Assembly (NCBI GenBank): GCA_030386875.1
Contig: CM059575.1
Span: 52,916,859 to 52,980,858 of the forward strand
Direction of reading: 5' to 3'
Length of the DNA stretch: 64,000 nucleotides
Source: Morinoia aosen
Taxonomy: Eukaryota > Arthropoda > Malacostraca > Amphipoda > Talitridae
The position numbers were made by a program, and so were the translations under genes. How positions within the stretch are numbered: position 1 is the stretch's first letter; each line of letters opens with the position of its first letter. The notes under the pieces were generated by a model that worked only from the letters and a program-made list of their open reading frames with translations, was not told where the DNA came from and ran no database searches. Below are positions 52,834 to 63,660 of this stretch, one piece after another.

Positions 52834-55800
52834 AAATCTATCAATATTGCAATGGAATATGAGAGGATACTTCTCTAAACTTCCCTTCCTGCAGTTGCTC
52901 ATTAATCAATATGAACCAAAAATTATTTGCCTACAAGAAACCCACTTACAAAATCACAACCAAACTAAGCTAAATAACTATGTTTCACCCTACAGAAAAG
53001 ATAGAGATAATAGAGGAGGTGGGGTAATGACCTATGTCCATAATACTATACCTTGTATACCCATCCAAATCAACACTCCTTTTGAAGTTGTAGTTTGTAG
53101 AGTATTCATTAACAAGAAACCTATCAACATTATTAATATGTATCTGCCACCAACACTTGATAATGACCTGGTAGGTCAAAACCTACTAGAGATTAGCAAT
53201 TTGAACAGGGGATCCAGCATCATTGTGATGGATTCAAATGCCCACAGCTATTCCTGGGGCTCAGACTTTACAGATAGAAGAGGCAGAATTATAGAGAATT
53301 GGATTACAGACAACAATCTTATTTTATTAAACAACACAGCCCCAACGTTTTTATCACCAAATGGAAACTATACTCACATTGATTTGGCATTAGTGACAGA
53401 AGATTTGCACGCTCTCCTAACATGGGAAACGCACCCAGACACCATGATGTCGGACCACTTCCCAGTGTACATGGACTCCAACATAGAAATATTGCAGGTT
53501 GATCGTCCAGATAGATGGCTCTTGAAATCAGCCAACTGGTCCAAGTTTAGAGAAAACATGGTCTGCCCCATTCTTAGGAACCTAACATCCAATGAAGCTT
53601 GCAGAGAGGTCACACAGTCAATTATTAGTGCAACAGAGGGCAGTGTAAAAAAGAGTAGCATGGGCCCAACTAGACGGAGAATGAACTGTTGGTGGAATGA
53701 AAAATGTAAAGAAAGTCACAGGGAATATTGTAGGGCATACAATCAATATAAAAATCACCGTGGAAACCTGCAAAAATGGATTGCATTTAAAAGGGCTCGA
53801 GCCATTTTCAGAAAAACTGTCATTGAAGCAAAAACGGAAAGCTGGAAAAACTATGTAGCCAGTCTAAATGATAAAAGCTCGTCAGCAGAAGTATGGAGAA
53901 AAATCAGAGCAATAAATGGAAAACAAAACCGAAGTCAAATAACATTGAAAATCCGCAACGAGGTGGTCACATGTCCTAAAGATGTGGCTGACATTCTAGT
54001 AGAACAATACAAATCGTTTAGCTCTAGTGAGACTCAGGATCCTTTATTTTCTGAACATAAGGTTACCAGCAAACTGTCGCCTATACAATTCACTCCTGCT
54101 CCTCATCATCAATATAACCATCCAATCACCTATGCTGAACTTGAAAGGGCACTAAAAAGCTCCAAGACCAAAACACCAGGCCCTGATACAATCCCAATAG
54201 AATTCATTAAAAATATGAATGAAAGCCAAAAAAGCACAGTTTTACACCTATTCAACATAGTATGGAACACAGAAATTCCCATGCCTTGGAAAGAAGCAGT
54301 AATTTGCCCAATTTTAAAACCGGGTAAAGACCCTACAGACCCAAAGTCCTACAGGCCAGTTGCCCTCACAAATACATTGTGCAAATTATTTGAAAAAATC
54401 ATTAATTGGAGACTCCTCTTTTATCTGGAGGATAAAAATTTAATTGATAGAAACCAAAGTGGCTTTAGAGCCAGTCACTCCACTCTAGATGGAATGTCTT
54501 GGCTAGAAAACTCAATTCGTAAAGCCCTCATACTTCAGGACTTTTGCATTGTTATATTTATCGATATCAAGCGTGCATTTGATATGGTGTGGCATCATGG
54601 ACTGATAAAAAAATTAGAAATTATGGGTCTTCAGGGGAATCTACCAAAAATGATTGCATCCTTTATAAAAAATCGCAACATCAGGGTGAGGATAAATAAT
54701 GCTTTATCTAAGATATGCACATTGAACACTGGTGTTCCTCAAGGATCAGTCATAAGCCCTACACTTTTCAATGTAATGATAAATGATATATTTCATGACT
54801 TTCCCCCAATGCTGGAAACATCTCTTTATGCAGATGATGGAGCCTTTTGGATTATACACCCAAACTTAACTCAGGCTCTCAGTATCTTACAGGAAGCTTT
54901 GGACATTCTTTTAAGTTGGTCACAATGCTGGGGCTTTCAAATATCTGCTGAAAAAACCAAGTGCATGGTGTTTACTCATAAACATACAAAACCTTCCTTC
55001 CAGCTAAAATATAACAACACAAATATAGAATATGTAAAGAAGTTCAAGTTCTTAGGACTTACTCTTGACTCGCAACTGAGATGGGGTTTACACATCAAAG
55101 AAGTAACACAAAAGTGCCAAAAAGATCTAAGGCTTCTGCGCATTTTATCCAATCTGAAATGGTCAGCAGAATATAACATACTGAAAACTATTTACTATAC
55201 CATTATATTGCCAAAACTAGAATATGGAAGTTTTCTTTTTGACACTGCCTGTGCAACTCGCCTGTTGTCCTTGGACAGAGTCCAGTATGCTGCTGCTCGC
55301 CTGATGCTGGGTGCACTGAGGTGTACAAAAGTTAGTAACGTGGAAGCAGAAGCAAATATACTACCACTTAAACATGCAAGGAAAATCCAACTGTCAATAT
55401 GCATTGAGAGTACTTAGTGTTCCAAACCATCCAGTCCGATCAATATGTTTGGACTACTACCCATACCAGCTGTTCCAAAACAGTAACAAGCCTCTCCCAG
55501 TTACTGGTCGAATATATAACTTCTTTCAAGAGATACGGGTTAAAATGGAAGACATTGGCCTCATCCCAAACAAATGTAAATACCAAACTATCAGCGGAAA
55601 TTGTAAAGTCAATCTGGGGTGCTATCAAAAAACTTGCATATCAGAAAACCATTGGAAACAGCTATACAACCAACTCCACGAAGAATACAAAGATAGAAGG
55701 GCATTGTACACAGATGGTTCAGTTCAGGGTCCTAAAGCTGGAGCAGGAATTTGGTCCCAACATGTTAGCATGCTGGCTAGAATTCCTGATAGGTCAACAA

Positions 55801-56513
55801 TCCTCACAGCAGAGCTTACCGCTATTTACTACGCATTGAAGTTTGCAGAAACCCAAATAGAAGACTTGATTTTGTACACAGATTCATTCAGCGCTATTCA
55901 GGCTATACATCAACTGCTTCCATCTAAACACCATCTAGTTTCCAAAATTAAACATATACTTCAAAGCCTTCCTCCCAGAAAACTAGTTATTGAATGGATA
56001 CCAAGCCATGTAGGAATTATGGGAAATGACAAAGCAGATCAGCTGGCAAAAACAGCTTGTCTTCTAAACACAAATAGTTCTAACCTAATACAATACACAG
56101 ATCTGAGAGGATACATAAACTTGCACTGTAGAAGGCAATGGCAAAAAGAATGGGATAGGGAACAATCCCTGTACCACAAAATAAAACCCATACTAAAACC
56201 TACCGTGAACACTGAGGTCTCAAGGGGAAAGCAGGTCATTCTGACCAGGTTAAGGCTACTTACCACTGAATTAACACATAAACACTTATTTACCAAAGCA
56301 ACAAAACCTAAATGTAGCAACTGTAGGTGTGATTTGAATATTTGTCATATATTGATTGATTGCCCCGCGTTTGAACTTCAGCGGAAGGCAATGAGAGACC
56401 TTGCCAGGGACCAAAGAGTGACTTTTGATGCAAGTAGTGTGCTTGGTGAGGGATTCAGTGCTGAGCTGGTCCTTGAATTCATTACCAATACTGGGATGAT
56501 GAATCAAATCTAA
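52834..56513 (+). pseudogene. ORF2 of LINE B: endonuclease, RT, RNase H
   Basis: Homologous to LINE A ORF2 from I-N-L-S-I-L-Q-W-N; the codon matching LINE A's start ATG is ATA. Endonuclease: L-Q-E-T, D-S-N-A-H-S-Y-S-W-G-S, T-H-I-D-L, M-S-D-H-F-P. RT: Y-R-P-V-A-L-T-N, F-I-D-I-K-R-A-F-D, G-V-P-Q-G-S-V-I-S-P-T, S-L-Y-A-D-D-G-A. A frameshift near 55390 moves to the frame holding RNase H (Y-T-D-G-S, L-T-A-E-L, Y-T-D-S, G-N-D-K-A-D) and the C-terminal C-x2-C...H...C segment. All catalytic positions I can check are present. Confidence 0.9.
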
Positions 56514-56590
56514 ATGCCTCACGTTCTAGTTGCTATGACATCTGGCACTCTTACCTGCGACTGGTGATGTGCCTAATTGGACCAAAGTAA

Positions 56591-57159
56591 CCAAAGTAGT
56601 AGGATGCGCTGAGATACCTCTCAACTCGTAAATTACATTTTCTTGCGTAATATCGCCACTAAACTCAATACTAAATTTTGCATTCTTACCTTCTCTCTTT
56701 CGAACACTCTTTGTTTTGGTTAAGGAGCAAAATTAACTCATATCTAATCTTTATGCTTGAGAACTATTGTTTTCAAGAAGAAATTTTGCGATCTTAATAA
56801 TCTAAAGTTAAGTAAACCTTGTTTGCTGAACAAGAGGCAGTTAGTTTTGTTGATGACCATTGTTTTTTGGTTTACTGCTGTCCTTGTTTTAGCTACGTTT
56901 CACTCTCTTTATTTAATTGTCCATGTTGAACAAGACACAAATTAAGGAGAGTCTGTACGAACAGCAGGACACAATTGTGCGTATGAAGAGCAACTTAAGG
57001 AGATCATCCGGGGGCCCTTGGGGGCCCTTGCGATGTCATGGTCATTTTGCATGTTTTTGTTGTAGAAGGATCCTTAGTTGGTGGACTATTCGTTTCTAAA
57101 ATTTTATGGCGCTACGACAATAATTCCCCCCCTCCCGGGGGGGTGAAGGGACCAAAATA
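56591..57159. other. Unassigned spacer
   Basis: No gene supported; open frames at 56757-56945 and 56917-57099 lack motifs. GC-rich curiosities: 'gggggcccttgggggccctt' near 57009-57028 and a C-run/G-run palindrome at about 57126-57143. Confidence 0.4.
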
Positions 57160-57700
57160 TTTCAATTTTCCCGATTTTGACCCTATATAAAAAGAGAACA
57201 AATGGAAAATGGAAAAAAAGCCAAGTGTGAGTGTGTTAGAAATGTTTCAAGAATTCTAAAACTGCATTTGTTTTTGTTCTAGCATCCAAACTGAAGGTGG
57301 AATCCCATTTTGAAATATTGATATCAATGAGAAGCATCCAAAATCTTTCAATTTTCCCGATTTTGACCCCATATAAAAAGAGAACAAATGGGAAATGGAA
57401 AAAAAAGCCAAATGTGAGTGTGTTAGAAATGTTTGAAGGATTTTAAAACTGCATTTGTTTTTGTTCTAGCATCAAAACCGAAAGAGGAGTCCCATTTTGA
57501 AATATCAATATTAGTAAAATATCAATACCTAAAAACCAACATGTCAAATTTTTGCAAAATCTAAGGCCTGAATCAAAAAAATGAATAGAATCAATTGTGT
57601 TTCTTTACAAAGGTTACATATCATAGTCAAATTTCATAAGAATCAGACTGAAAAAAGAAAAAAAAAAATTTTTCAATTTTTTTGATAAAAAAGGAAAAAT
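57160..57700 (+). repeat. Repeat family R: two tandem ~186-bp units plus A-rich tail
   Basis: Units start at 57160 and 57346 ('tttcaattttcccgattttg...'), followed by a tail with 'ctaaggcctgaatc' and 'atcagactgaaaaaag'. Related text occurs inverted at about 57880-57960 and direct at about 58100-58195 plus 60376-60500. Non-coding; origin unknown. Confidence 0.75.
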
Positions 57701-58195
57701 TTTTATAATTTTTTTTTTAAATCACAATTCACAGTTTGAATATGAAGTTATGTATGGAAAGTATCAAAATAAACATTTAAACTGCATTCAATTACATCAA
57801 TTGTTCATTATATTACACTTCAACACAAAATTTTTCTTTTTGCTTATAGCTACCCAACACTTTGACTTTTCAACAATCATCCTGGGACTAGTTCTTGAGT
57901 TTTGATGCTAGAACCAATCCAAAGACAGTTATAGAATCCTTGGAACATTTCTAACAAACGTTCGTTCTGTTCATTTTCAGATTCAAATTCTTTGAAAAAA
58001 TATATAGCTCTAAACCCAAAAAATTATAGCTGATTTTGGAAATTTCCAAAAATTTTGAAAAAATAGAAAAAATTTGAATTTAAAAATAAACACAACAAAT
58101 GTTAGTTAGAAATGTTCCAAGAGTTCTAAAACTGTCTTTCTTTTTGTTCTAGCATCAAAACTGAAGGAGGAGTCCCAACTTGAAAAATATACCTA
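57701..58195. repeat. Inverted and direct partial copies of repeat family R
   Basis: About 57880-57960 is the reverse complement of the 'gaaatgttccaag...gttctagcatcaaaactgaag' block; the direct copy is at about 58105-58180. AT-rich text lies between. No coding signal. Confidence 0.65.
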
Positions 58196-58755
58196 TAGGG
58201 TAAGTTGCAAAAATTCGTCCACTTCGAATTTCCGTACACACCAAGTATATTTTACTTTAACAAGCTAATATGGAGTTGAAGTTCATCGAAAAGTGGTTCA
58301 CGTGGTAACTGCTGGTTTATAATATTGTATAATTTCCACACACTGCAAATAAATATCACTGTTTGAACAAAGATGACAGCCCAAGTGAATGACCTGCGTT
58401 TCAGTTGTTTATGAAGTTGTCACACCTTAATTGACTACCATTTTGCATCGCCGACTAAAAAGTTTTCCGTTGACAAAGTTGTTGTGTTAGGCAAGGTCGT
58501 ACCTGTGTGAGTGTTGACAGCTGTAGTGCTGCTATTTTACAGAGTTTTATTTCTCCCTTTGTTTGTTTCTGAGGTGTACTAAATTTCGAATCTTTTAACA
58601 GCTTGTTTTATTACTTCGTCCACATGTACGGAGTTTTGAAGAAATCATTTATATGAATTCGTTTGTTCGTACAACGTTTTTTCTTTAAGTTTCTCCTCAT
58701 TGTTTATGATCCTTAATACCTTTTCAGGTATAGATTTTATAGTTTATGAATTGGA

Positions 58756-59280
58756 CCGGCAGGCCGCAGCCGAGACGGTTCAAGAAACGGTTTGTGAAAA
58801 GTACAGAAATTTTTTGAGAATTTCTTGAGTCCTACATCAAACTTTAGTCCACCGCTCGTAACTTTTGAAAGAATGCACCTATCGACTTCAAATTACTCTC
58901 AAACGAAAGAACAAAACATTTTCTACAAAGGTGTTATAAACACATTAAAAAAATTTTCCTGAGAAGTACAGAAATTCTTCGATAAAAATGTTTGATTCGC
59001 GTGCCATCGCGAGCGCGAAAGGGTCAACTAAAGTCTTTCGTCGGCGCGTGAGTCGTACAGGTTCATCGCAGAATTTCTGTACTTTTCAGAAACAATTTTG
59101 AATGTTTTTATAACACCTTTGTAGAAAATGTTTTGTTCTTTCGTTTGAAAGTAATTTCAAGTCCATAGGTGCATTTTTTCAAAAGTTACGAGTGGTGGAC
59201 TGAAGTTTAAAGTAGGACTCAAGAAATTTCTGTACTTTTCACAAACCGTTTCTTGAACCTTCTTGGCTGCGGCCTGCCGG
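58756..59280. mobile_element. Palindromic MITE, copy 1
   Basis: 525 bp, ends CCGGCAGGCCGCAGCCGAGA; the two halves are near-complete inverted repeats around an asymmetric centre with 'gcgtgccatcgcgagcgcg'. It interrupts the HTH_psq frame. Flanks do not show a clean TA duplication. Confidence 0.85.
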
Positions 59281-59425
59281 TGCTTTGCACACGCTCTTGA
59301 AGCGTTGTTTTTGGAACACCATATTTGTCACTTGCGTTGCGTATACTCAAACTTCCATTTTTTATCTCTGCTAATGCGTGAACGAGATCGTCATTGCAGT
59401 AGTGTTGTGTTTTACGAGGAGCCAT
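59281..59425 (-). pseudogene. HTH_psq N-terminus of a pogo-like transposase
   Basis: From ATG 59425: M-A-P-R-K then D-D-L-V-H-A-L-A-E-I, S-I-R-N-A-S-D-K-Y-G-V-P-K-T-T-L-Q-E-R-V, a clear pipsqueak-type helix-turn-helix as found in pogo/Tigger transposases and related DNA-binding proteins. It binds terminal repeats in the intact family. The frame runs into a MITE after about 48 residues and no DDE catalytic domain is visible, so it is a remnant. Confidence 0.75.
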
Positions 59426-59456
59426 AATTTAAGGTGAACATTCGTCCTAATTCATA

Positions 59457-59974
59457 CCGGCAGGCTGCAGCCGAGACGGTTCAAAAAACGGTTTGTAAAA
59501 AGTACAGAAATTTCTTGAGTCGTACTTGAAACTTCAGTCCACCACTCGTAACTTTTGAAAAAATGCACCTATCGACTTGAAATTACTCTCAAACGAAAGA
59601 ACAAAACCTTTCCTACATAGGTGTTATAAACACATCCAAAAAAATTTTCTGAAAAGTACAGAAATTCCTCAAAATAAACCTGTATGACTCACGCGCCGTC
59701 GAAAAACTTTAGTTGACCCCTTTCGCGCTCGCGATGGCACGCGAATCAAACATTTCTATTGAATAATTTCTGTACTTCTCAGGAAAATTTTTTGGATGTG
59801 TTTATAACACCTTTGTAGAAAATGTTTTGTTCTTTTGTTTGAGAGTAATTTGAAGTTGATAGGTGCATTCTTTCAAAAGTTACGAGTGGTGGACTAAAGT
59901 TTGAAGTAGGACTCAAGAAATTTCTGTACTTTTCACAAACCGTTTCTTAAACCGTCTCGGCTGCGGCCTGCCGG
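59457..59974. mobile_element. Palindromic MITE, copy 2 (opposite orientation)
   Basis: 518 bp, same ends, flanked by TA on both sides (59455-59456 and 59975-59976). Its asymmetric centre is the reverse complement of that in copy 1, so the two lie head to head 176 bp apart. TA target suggests a Tc1/mariner/pogo-driven MITE. Confidence 0.85.
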
Positions 59975-60375
59975 TATCAAAACGTACGTATCAAATCCAT
60001 TAAAAATGAACACGCTATTATATTACAAAAAATTTGAACGCTCACAGGTAACTCTAGCGCTAAACAAAAATATAAATTTCAATTTAGAGGGTGTACGAAC
60101 TTTTGTGATGAGATTCGAAACGTGGTCGAAATTTTAAATTAATTTCGAATTTGGTACGAACTTTCGAAAATTTCAGTTGGACAAAGTGTTCGCAAAGCAA
60201 GTTGTTTTTTTCATATCAAGATTTGAAAGATCCTTTTTAGAGCAATGCACGATGAACCCAATGCATTTGCGCTTTTTTGACAATATTTGCTGCAGCAATA
60301 GCGATCTCGAGAACCGTTTGAGAGGGTTTGAAGTTTGAACCGTTTAAATTGGACGAACATTCGGACTTTACCCTA

Positions 60376-60802
60376 ACACATTTTTTGTCAAAAAAAAAAA
60401 ACTAAGGCCTAAATTAAAAAAATGACAGTAAAAAAAATTGACTTTCACAAAAGACATATACTGGCCAATTTTCAAACGAATCGGATGAAAAAAAGTCTCA
60501 AACCCGGATGATTCCTTAAAGAGCATGTTTCTTGCAAACAGTGATATACAAGCTAAGGGTACTAGGGCTAGTAGTTAAGCTATGACAAGGGCATACATAG
60601 TTCATTGAAGAGACATCATCCAGAAAGAGTGAAAAAAATTCAACACTGTAGTTTGTCATAGAATACACAACTAGATCATAAGTTGAATGGAATGAGCTTA
60701 CTAAAATAATTAAATAGCTATTTATGAGTCTCCTCTGCACAAATAATATATGGTTTAATACAGGATACTGCAAGTATTTTTTAAAGACAACACACTAGGC
60801 CT
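60376..60802. other. Repeat R remnant and spacer
   Basis: 60376-60500 continues the repeat R copy cut by the pogo-like element ('ctaaggcctaaatt', 'cggatgaaaaaaag'). 60500-60802: no gene; the minus frame 60516-60773 has no motif. Confidence 0.5.
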
Positions 60803-60862
60803 AATTGATTTTCAAATTTTTGTTGCTCGTATAATGTTAATTACATCAACATAAGCAACTTT

Positions 60863-61409
60863 GGTAAATCTGAAGGAGATGACAGTTATCGATTTTGTAA
60901 ATTTCGATGCCTTAGCATAGTTAATTAGATCGAAATAAACAAGTTTTCTTCTATGCACTTTCCGTCTCAAATGAGTATTTTATTAGTTATAGCGGTAAAT
61001 GACTTACCGCAACTCCAGTCTTTGAAGCGGAAAGAAATTCTTTGATCGAGTTGTATGGCAATACTGCAATGGCGTCTCGCTTCCAGCGCTCTGTCTTGAA
61101 AGACGAAACCAAACCTACCACTATACCTCGTTAAATACTCATTTGACGAAAAAAGTGTATAGAATAAAAGTTGTTTATTTCGATGTTATTACCATGTTTC
61201 AAGCAACAAAAATTCGAAAATCGATGAGTAGCTGTTTATTCGAGCGCATTCGTCATCAATGACGAAACTAAACTTACCGCTATAAATCGTAAAATACTCA
61301 TTTGAGACGAAAAAAGAATAGAAGAAAACTTGTTCATTTTGATTCAATTAATTAGGTTCAGGCACCAAAAAGTGGAAAATCGACAACTGTCATCTCCTTC
61401 AGATTTACC
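60863..61409. mobile_element. Foldback MITE, 547 bp, 8-bp TSD
   Basis: Ends GGTAAATCTGAAGGAGATGA; arms of at least 135 bp are inverted repeats with few mismatches. Flanked by a perfect 8-bp duplication GCAACTTT (60855-60862 and 61410-61417). GG termini with 8-bp duplication fit Merlin-type elements better than hAT. No coding capacity. Confidence 0.9.
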
Positions 61410-61736
61410 GCAACTTTTCTTTTATGCACTTTCTGTTGCAAATTAGTATATAAGGAGTTTTAGCCGTAGGTTAATTACTGCAATTCTAGTCTTTGAAGCG
61501 GGTAAAATTGTAGCGTTTCATTGAATTTCTGTTCCACCGGCTCTAATGCTTGCAAATGATTGTTAGGATGCGTCAAGTTAGGTTGGGTTATATTAGGTTA
61601 TGTTGGATTATCTTAAGTTAGATTAGTCTAGTTACGTTGCATCATTGCTATAACTTAAATAATCATCTGCATCGGAAAGTGCATAGAAGAAAAGTTGTTT
61701 ATTTTGATCTTATCACCATTGTACAATCAACAAAAA

Positions 61737-62377
61737 GGTCAATATTGAGCTTAGGTGATGTGAGGAAATTAAGCATTCCATTTCTAACAATCACTTAAGA
61801 AGCCCATTTAAAAACGTTTACCATGAATGACATTTTTTCCGCTGATGCTTAGTTTTCGAGTTAGAGTGGTAAATTAGCGCGCCAAAAGAAGCGGGCGCAC
61901 CAAGCAGAATTTAATTAATAACGGAAGCTAACCCCCTATTTCAAACGTAATGAGGTTGGGTTGTTAGGGGGAGGCACAGTTCTTTTAGTGAAAAATATAA
62001 ATAAAACTTCTAACCAACCCATTAGAGTGACGACCGCAATCTTGGAGCCGGCCGATGTAAACAAGATTGCGGTCGTCACCCTAATGAGTCGGTTAGAAGC
62101 TTTATTTATATTTTTCACTAAAAGAACTGTGCCTCCCCCTCACGACCCAACCTCTTTACGTTTGTAATAGGGGGTTAGCTTCTGTTATTAATTAAATTCC
62201 GCATGGCGCGCTCGCTTTCTTGGCGCCCGAAAGCCAACTTCAAAGTTTAATAATTCAAAAATAATGCATCAGCGAAAAAAATGTCATTCCTGTAAAACGT
62301 TCTTAAATGGGCTTCTTAGGTGATTATGTGAAACGGAATGCTTAATTTCCCCACATCACCTAAACTCAATATTGACC
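61737..62377. mobile_element. Foldback MITE, 641 bp, 8-bp TSD
   Basis: Ends GGTCAATATTGAG; a nearly full palindrome centred near 62050 ('gcggtcgtcac' facing 'gtgacgaccgc'). Flanks AACAAAAA (61729-61736) and AACAAAAG (62378-62385) form a 7/8 duplication. The ORFs at 61936-62118 and 61961-62167 are shadows of the palindrome. Confidence 0.85.
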
Positions 62378-62530
62378 AACAAAAGTTTAAAAATTGATTC
62401 ATATATTGTCCTCAATATTTACCATATATCAGAAAAAGTACAAAATTGCCAAATAAAGATTTCTTTTCCCAGGAAATTTTCTAAAAAGAATTCAGATTTT
62501 TGAGATATTAGCTGTTCATTGTTTTACTGT

Positions 62531-62851
62531 ATGAAATTTAATTATATAATTTCTTGCAATATTTATTTTAAAATATCACAAGCCTATGGATTCTATGACT
62601 TAACGATAATTAAATTGAGTTTGCGTGATCTTTGGTAACAAAGTTTTAGCTAGAAGGTTGTAGAATGGTCCAGGTTGTGCTACCAGGTTAATTCTCGTTT
62701 GTCTTGTTGGTACTGTTCTAAAACCGTGCTAAAACTTTGTTACCAAATATGACTCAAAGCTCATTTTTATTGTTGAATATTCAAAGAATAAAAGTGTTTG
62801 TAACGTGAATTAAAAATAAATATTGCAAGAAATTTTGTAATTAAATTTCAT
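62531..62851. repeat. Foldback, 321 bp, inside the Merlin-like relic
   Basis: 'atgaaatttaattatataatttcttgcaatattta' type left arm faces its complement ending at 62851; inner arms 'ggtaacaaagttttagc' (62634) and 'gctaaaactttgttacc' (62726) continue the pairing. No clear target duplication; may be an insertion or part of the host element. Confidence 0.75.
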
Positions 62852-62964
62852 GGGATTTCTAAAGTTAAACTATCCAATAATTTTCTCAAAAAATATCAGA
62901 AAAATTTGAAAAAACCAAGAGTGAAATGTGTTCTAATTTTAATTTTATATAAAGTTTGCATGTT

Positions 62965-63463
62965 TCATAAAAATTGGACCATAATTGAATAAACCTTACC
63001 TAACCTAACAAAATTAACAATGAAAACCTCTGTAATGTAATTAGGCCAATCAACAACTGTATGATTACCTAAATCCAATTGTTCACAGATCATAGTCATA
63101 GAAAGTTTTAAGCTCAAATAAAAATAAACAAGTTTCAAAATTTGCAGGATCAAAAGATGGCTTCCATCTAAAAAGCTCTTCATCCTTGTGGAAACAAAAG
63201 TATTACACTTCCTTCTAAAAAAACATTTGGAACACCGAAATGTAAGCTGGAGCATTTAATTGCATGGGAGAGCCACATTTTACACAATTCACATTAGTCA
63301 GAATCAAATTATAATACTGGAAATATGCTAATAGTGACACTTTACATTTCAATAAATGCTCAAAATCTTCTAACAATGTACTAACAAATTTGATGTTTTT
63401 TTCTGAAAAAATGTAGAAATTCAGAAAATTATAAATAATAAAATGTTTTAAATTTAAATTCAA
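62965..63463 (-). pseudogene. Merlin/ISXO2-type transposase N-terminus, frameshifted
   Basis: Upstream frame (63463-63215) has N-V-N-C-V-K-C-G-S-P-M; the next frame (63255-62965) has F-R-C-S-K-C-F-F-R-R-K-C-N-T, S-F-L-D-G-S-H-L, I-L-K-L-V-Y-F, then L-G-N-H-T-V-V-D-W-P-N-Y. Together these match the zinc ribbon and the following helical block of IS1595/ISXO2-like transposases, to which eukaryotic Merlin belongs. One frameshift near 63245. The DDE catalytic core is absent. Confidence 0.7.
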
Positions 63464-63660
63464 ATATACTATGCTAGTTTAATAAAAATTGCACTATAAT
63501 TAGAAAAATTACACGTGGTAAAGATAAATTTCAGAAATGCCAATTTTACACCATTGAAGTATGAACAGTTAATATCTCATAAACCTTAATTCTTTTTAAA
63601 AAATTTCATTGAAGAAAATGTTTATTTTTCATTTTTCTATATAGCATAAAATTTTATAAC

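Larger units (their letters stand above)
50691..56590 (+). mobile_element. I-like LINE B, near full length
   Basis: Plus-strand relative of LINE A (roughly 60% identical endonuclease protein by eye), 17 kb away in opposite orientation. 5' UTR with CTGGGGCCTTAGGCCC near 50734; gag from 50963; ORF2 to 56513; 3' UTR with 'ggtgatgtgcc'; the end carries two tandem 'accaaagta' (about 56580-56600). Lesions: a frameshift in a poly-A run in gag near 51280, loss of the ORF2 start codon, and a frameshift near 55390. Confidence 0.85.
58198..60373 (-). mobile_element. pogo/Tc1-mariner-type transposon carrying two nested MITEs
   Basis: Ends GGGTAAGTTG (left) and GGGTAAAGTCCGAA (right, reverse complement) share GGGTAA and a nearby TTCGTCCA block; TA dinucleotides lie outside both ends (58196-58197, 60374-60375). 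The flanks together align with an uninterrupted copy of repeat R at 57500-57560, which shows an empty-site counterpart and confirms a TA-target insertion. Contains an HTH_psq transposase start codon region, but the transposase body is missing. Two palindromic MITEs account for about 1.04 kb. Confidence 0.75.
60803..62402. mobile_element. Outer foldback element, host of two other foldbacks
   Basis: Once the two nested elements (60863-61409 and 61737-62377) are set aside, the left text 'attgattttcaaatttttgttgc' and 'cttttatgcactttctgttgc' faces its inverted counterpart at the right ('tgcatagaagaaaagttgttt', 'caacaaaagtttaaaaattgattc'). It is a diverged relative of the inner element at 60863-61409. 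Centre includes degenerate TTAGG-like text (61573-61640). End points approximate. Confidence 0.65.
62405..63660 (-). mobile_element. Merlin-like DNA transposon relic with long inverted repeats
   Basis: Left block about 62455-62525 is the inverted counterpart of about 63555-63640 (shared 'gaacagttaatatctca' and 'aattctttttaaaaaatttc' text, roughly 85% by eye). Between them lies an ISXO2/Merlin-type transposase N-terminus on the minus strand. Exact ends and target duplication not found. Confidence 0.65.

Noticed and set aside
56757-57099. Hydrophobic small membrane protein
   Set aside because: AT-rich chance frames with no conserved motif; no supporting context.
61936-62167. Two similar small proteins on opposite strands
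   Set aside because: They are the two arms of the 641-bp palindrome read in each direction.
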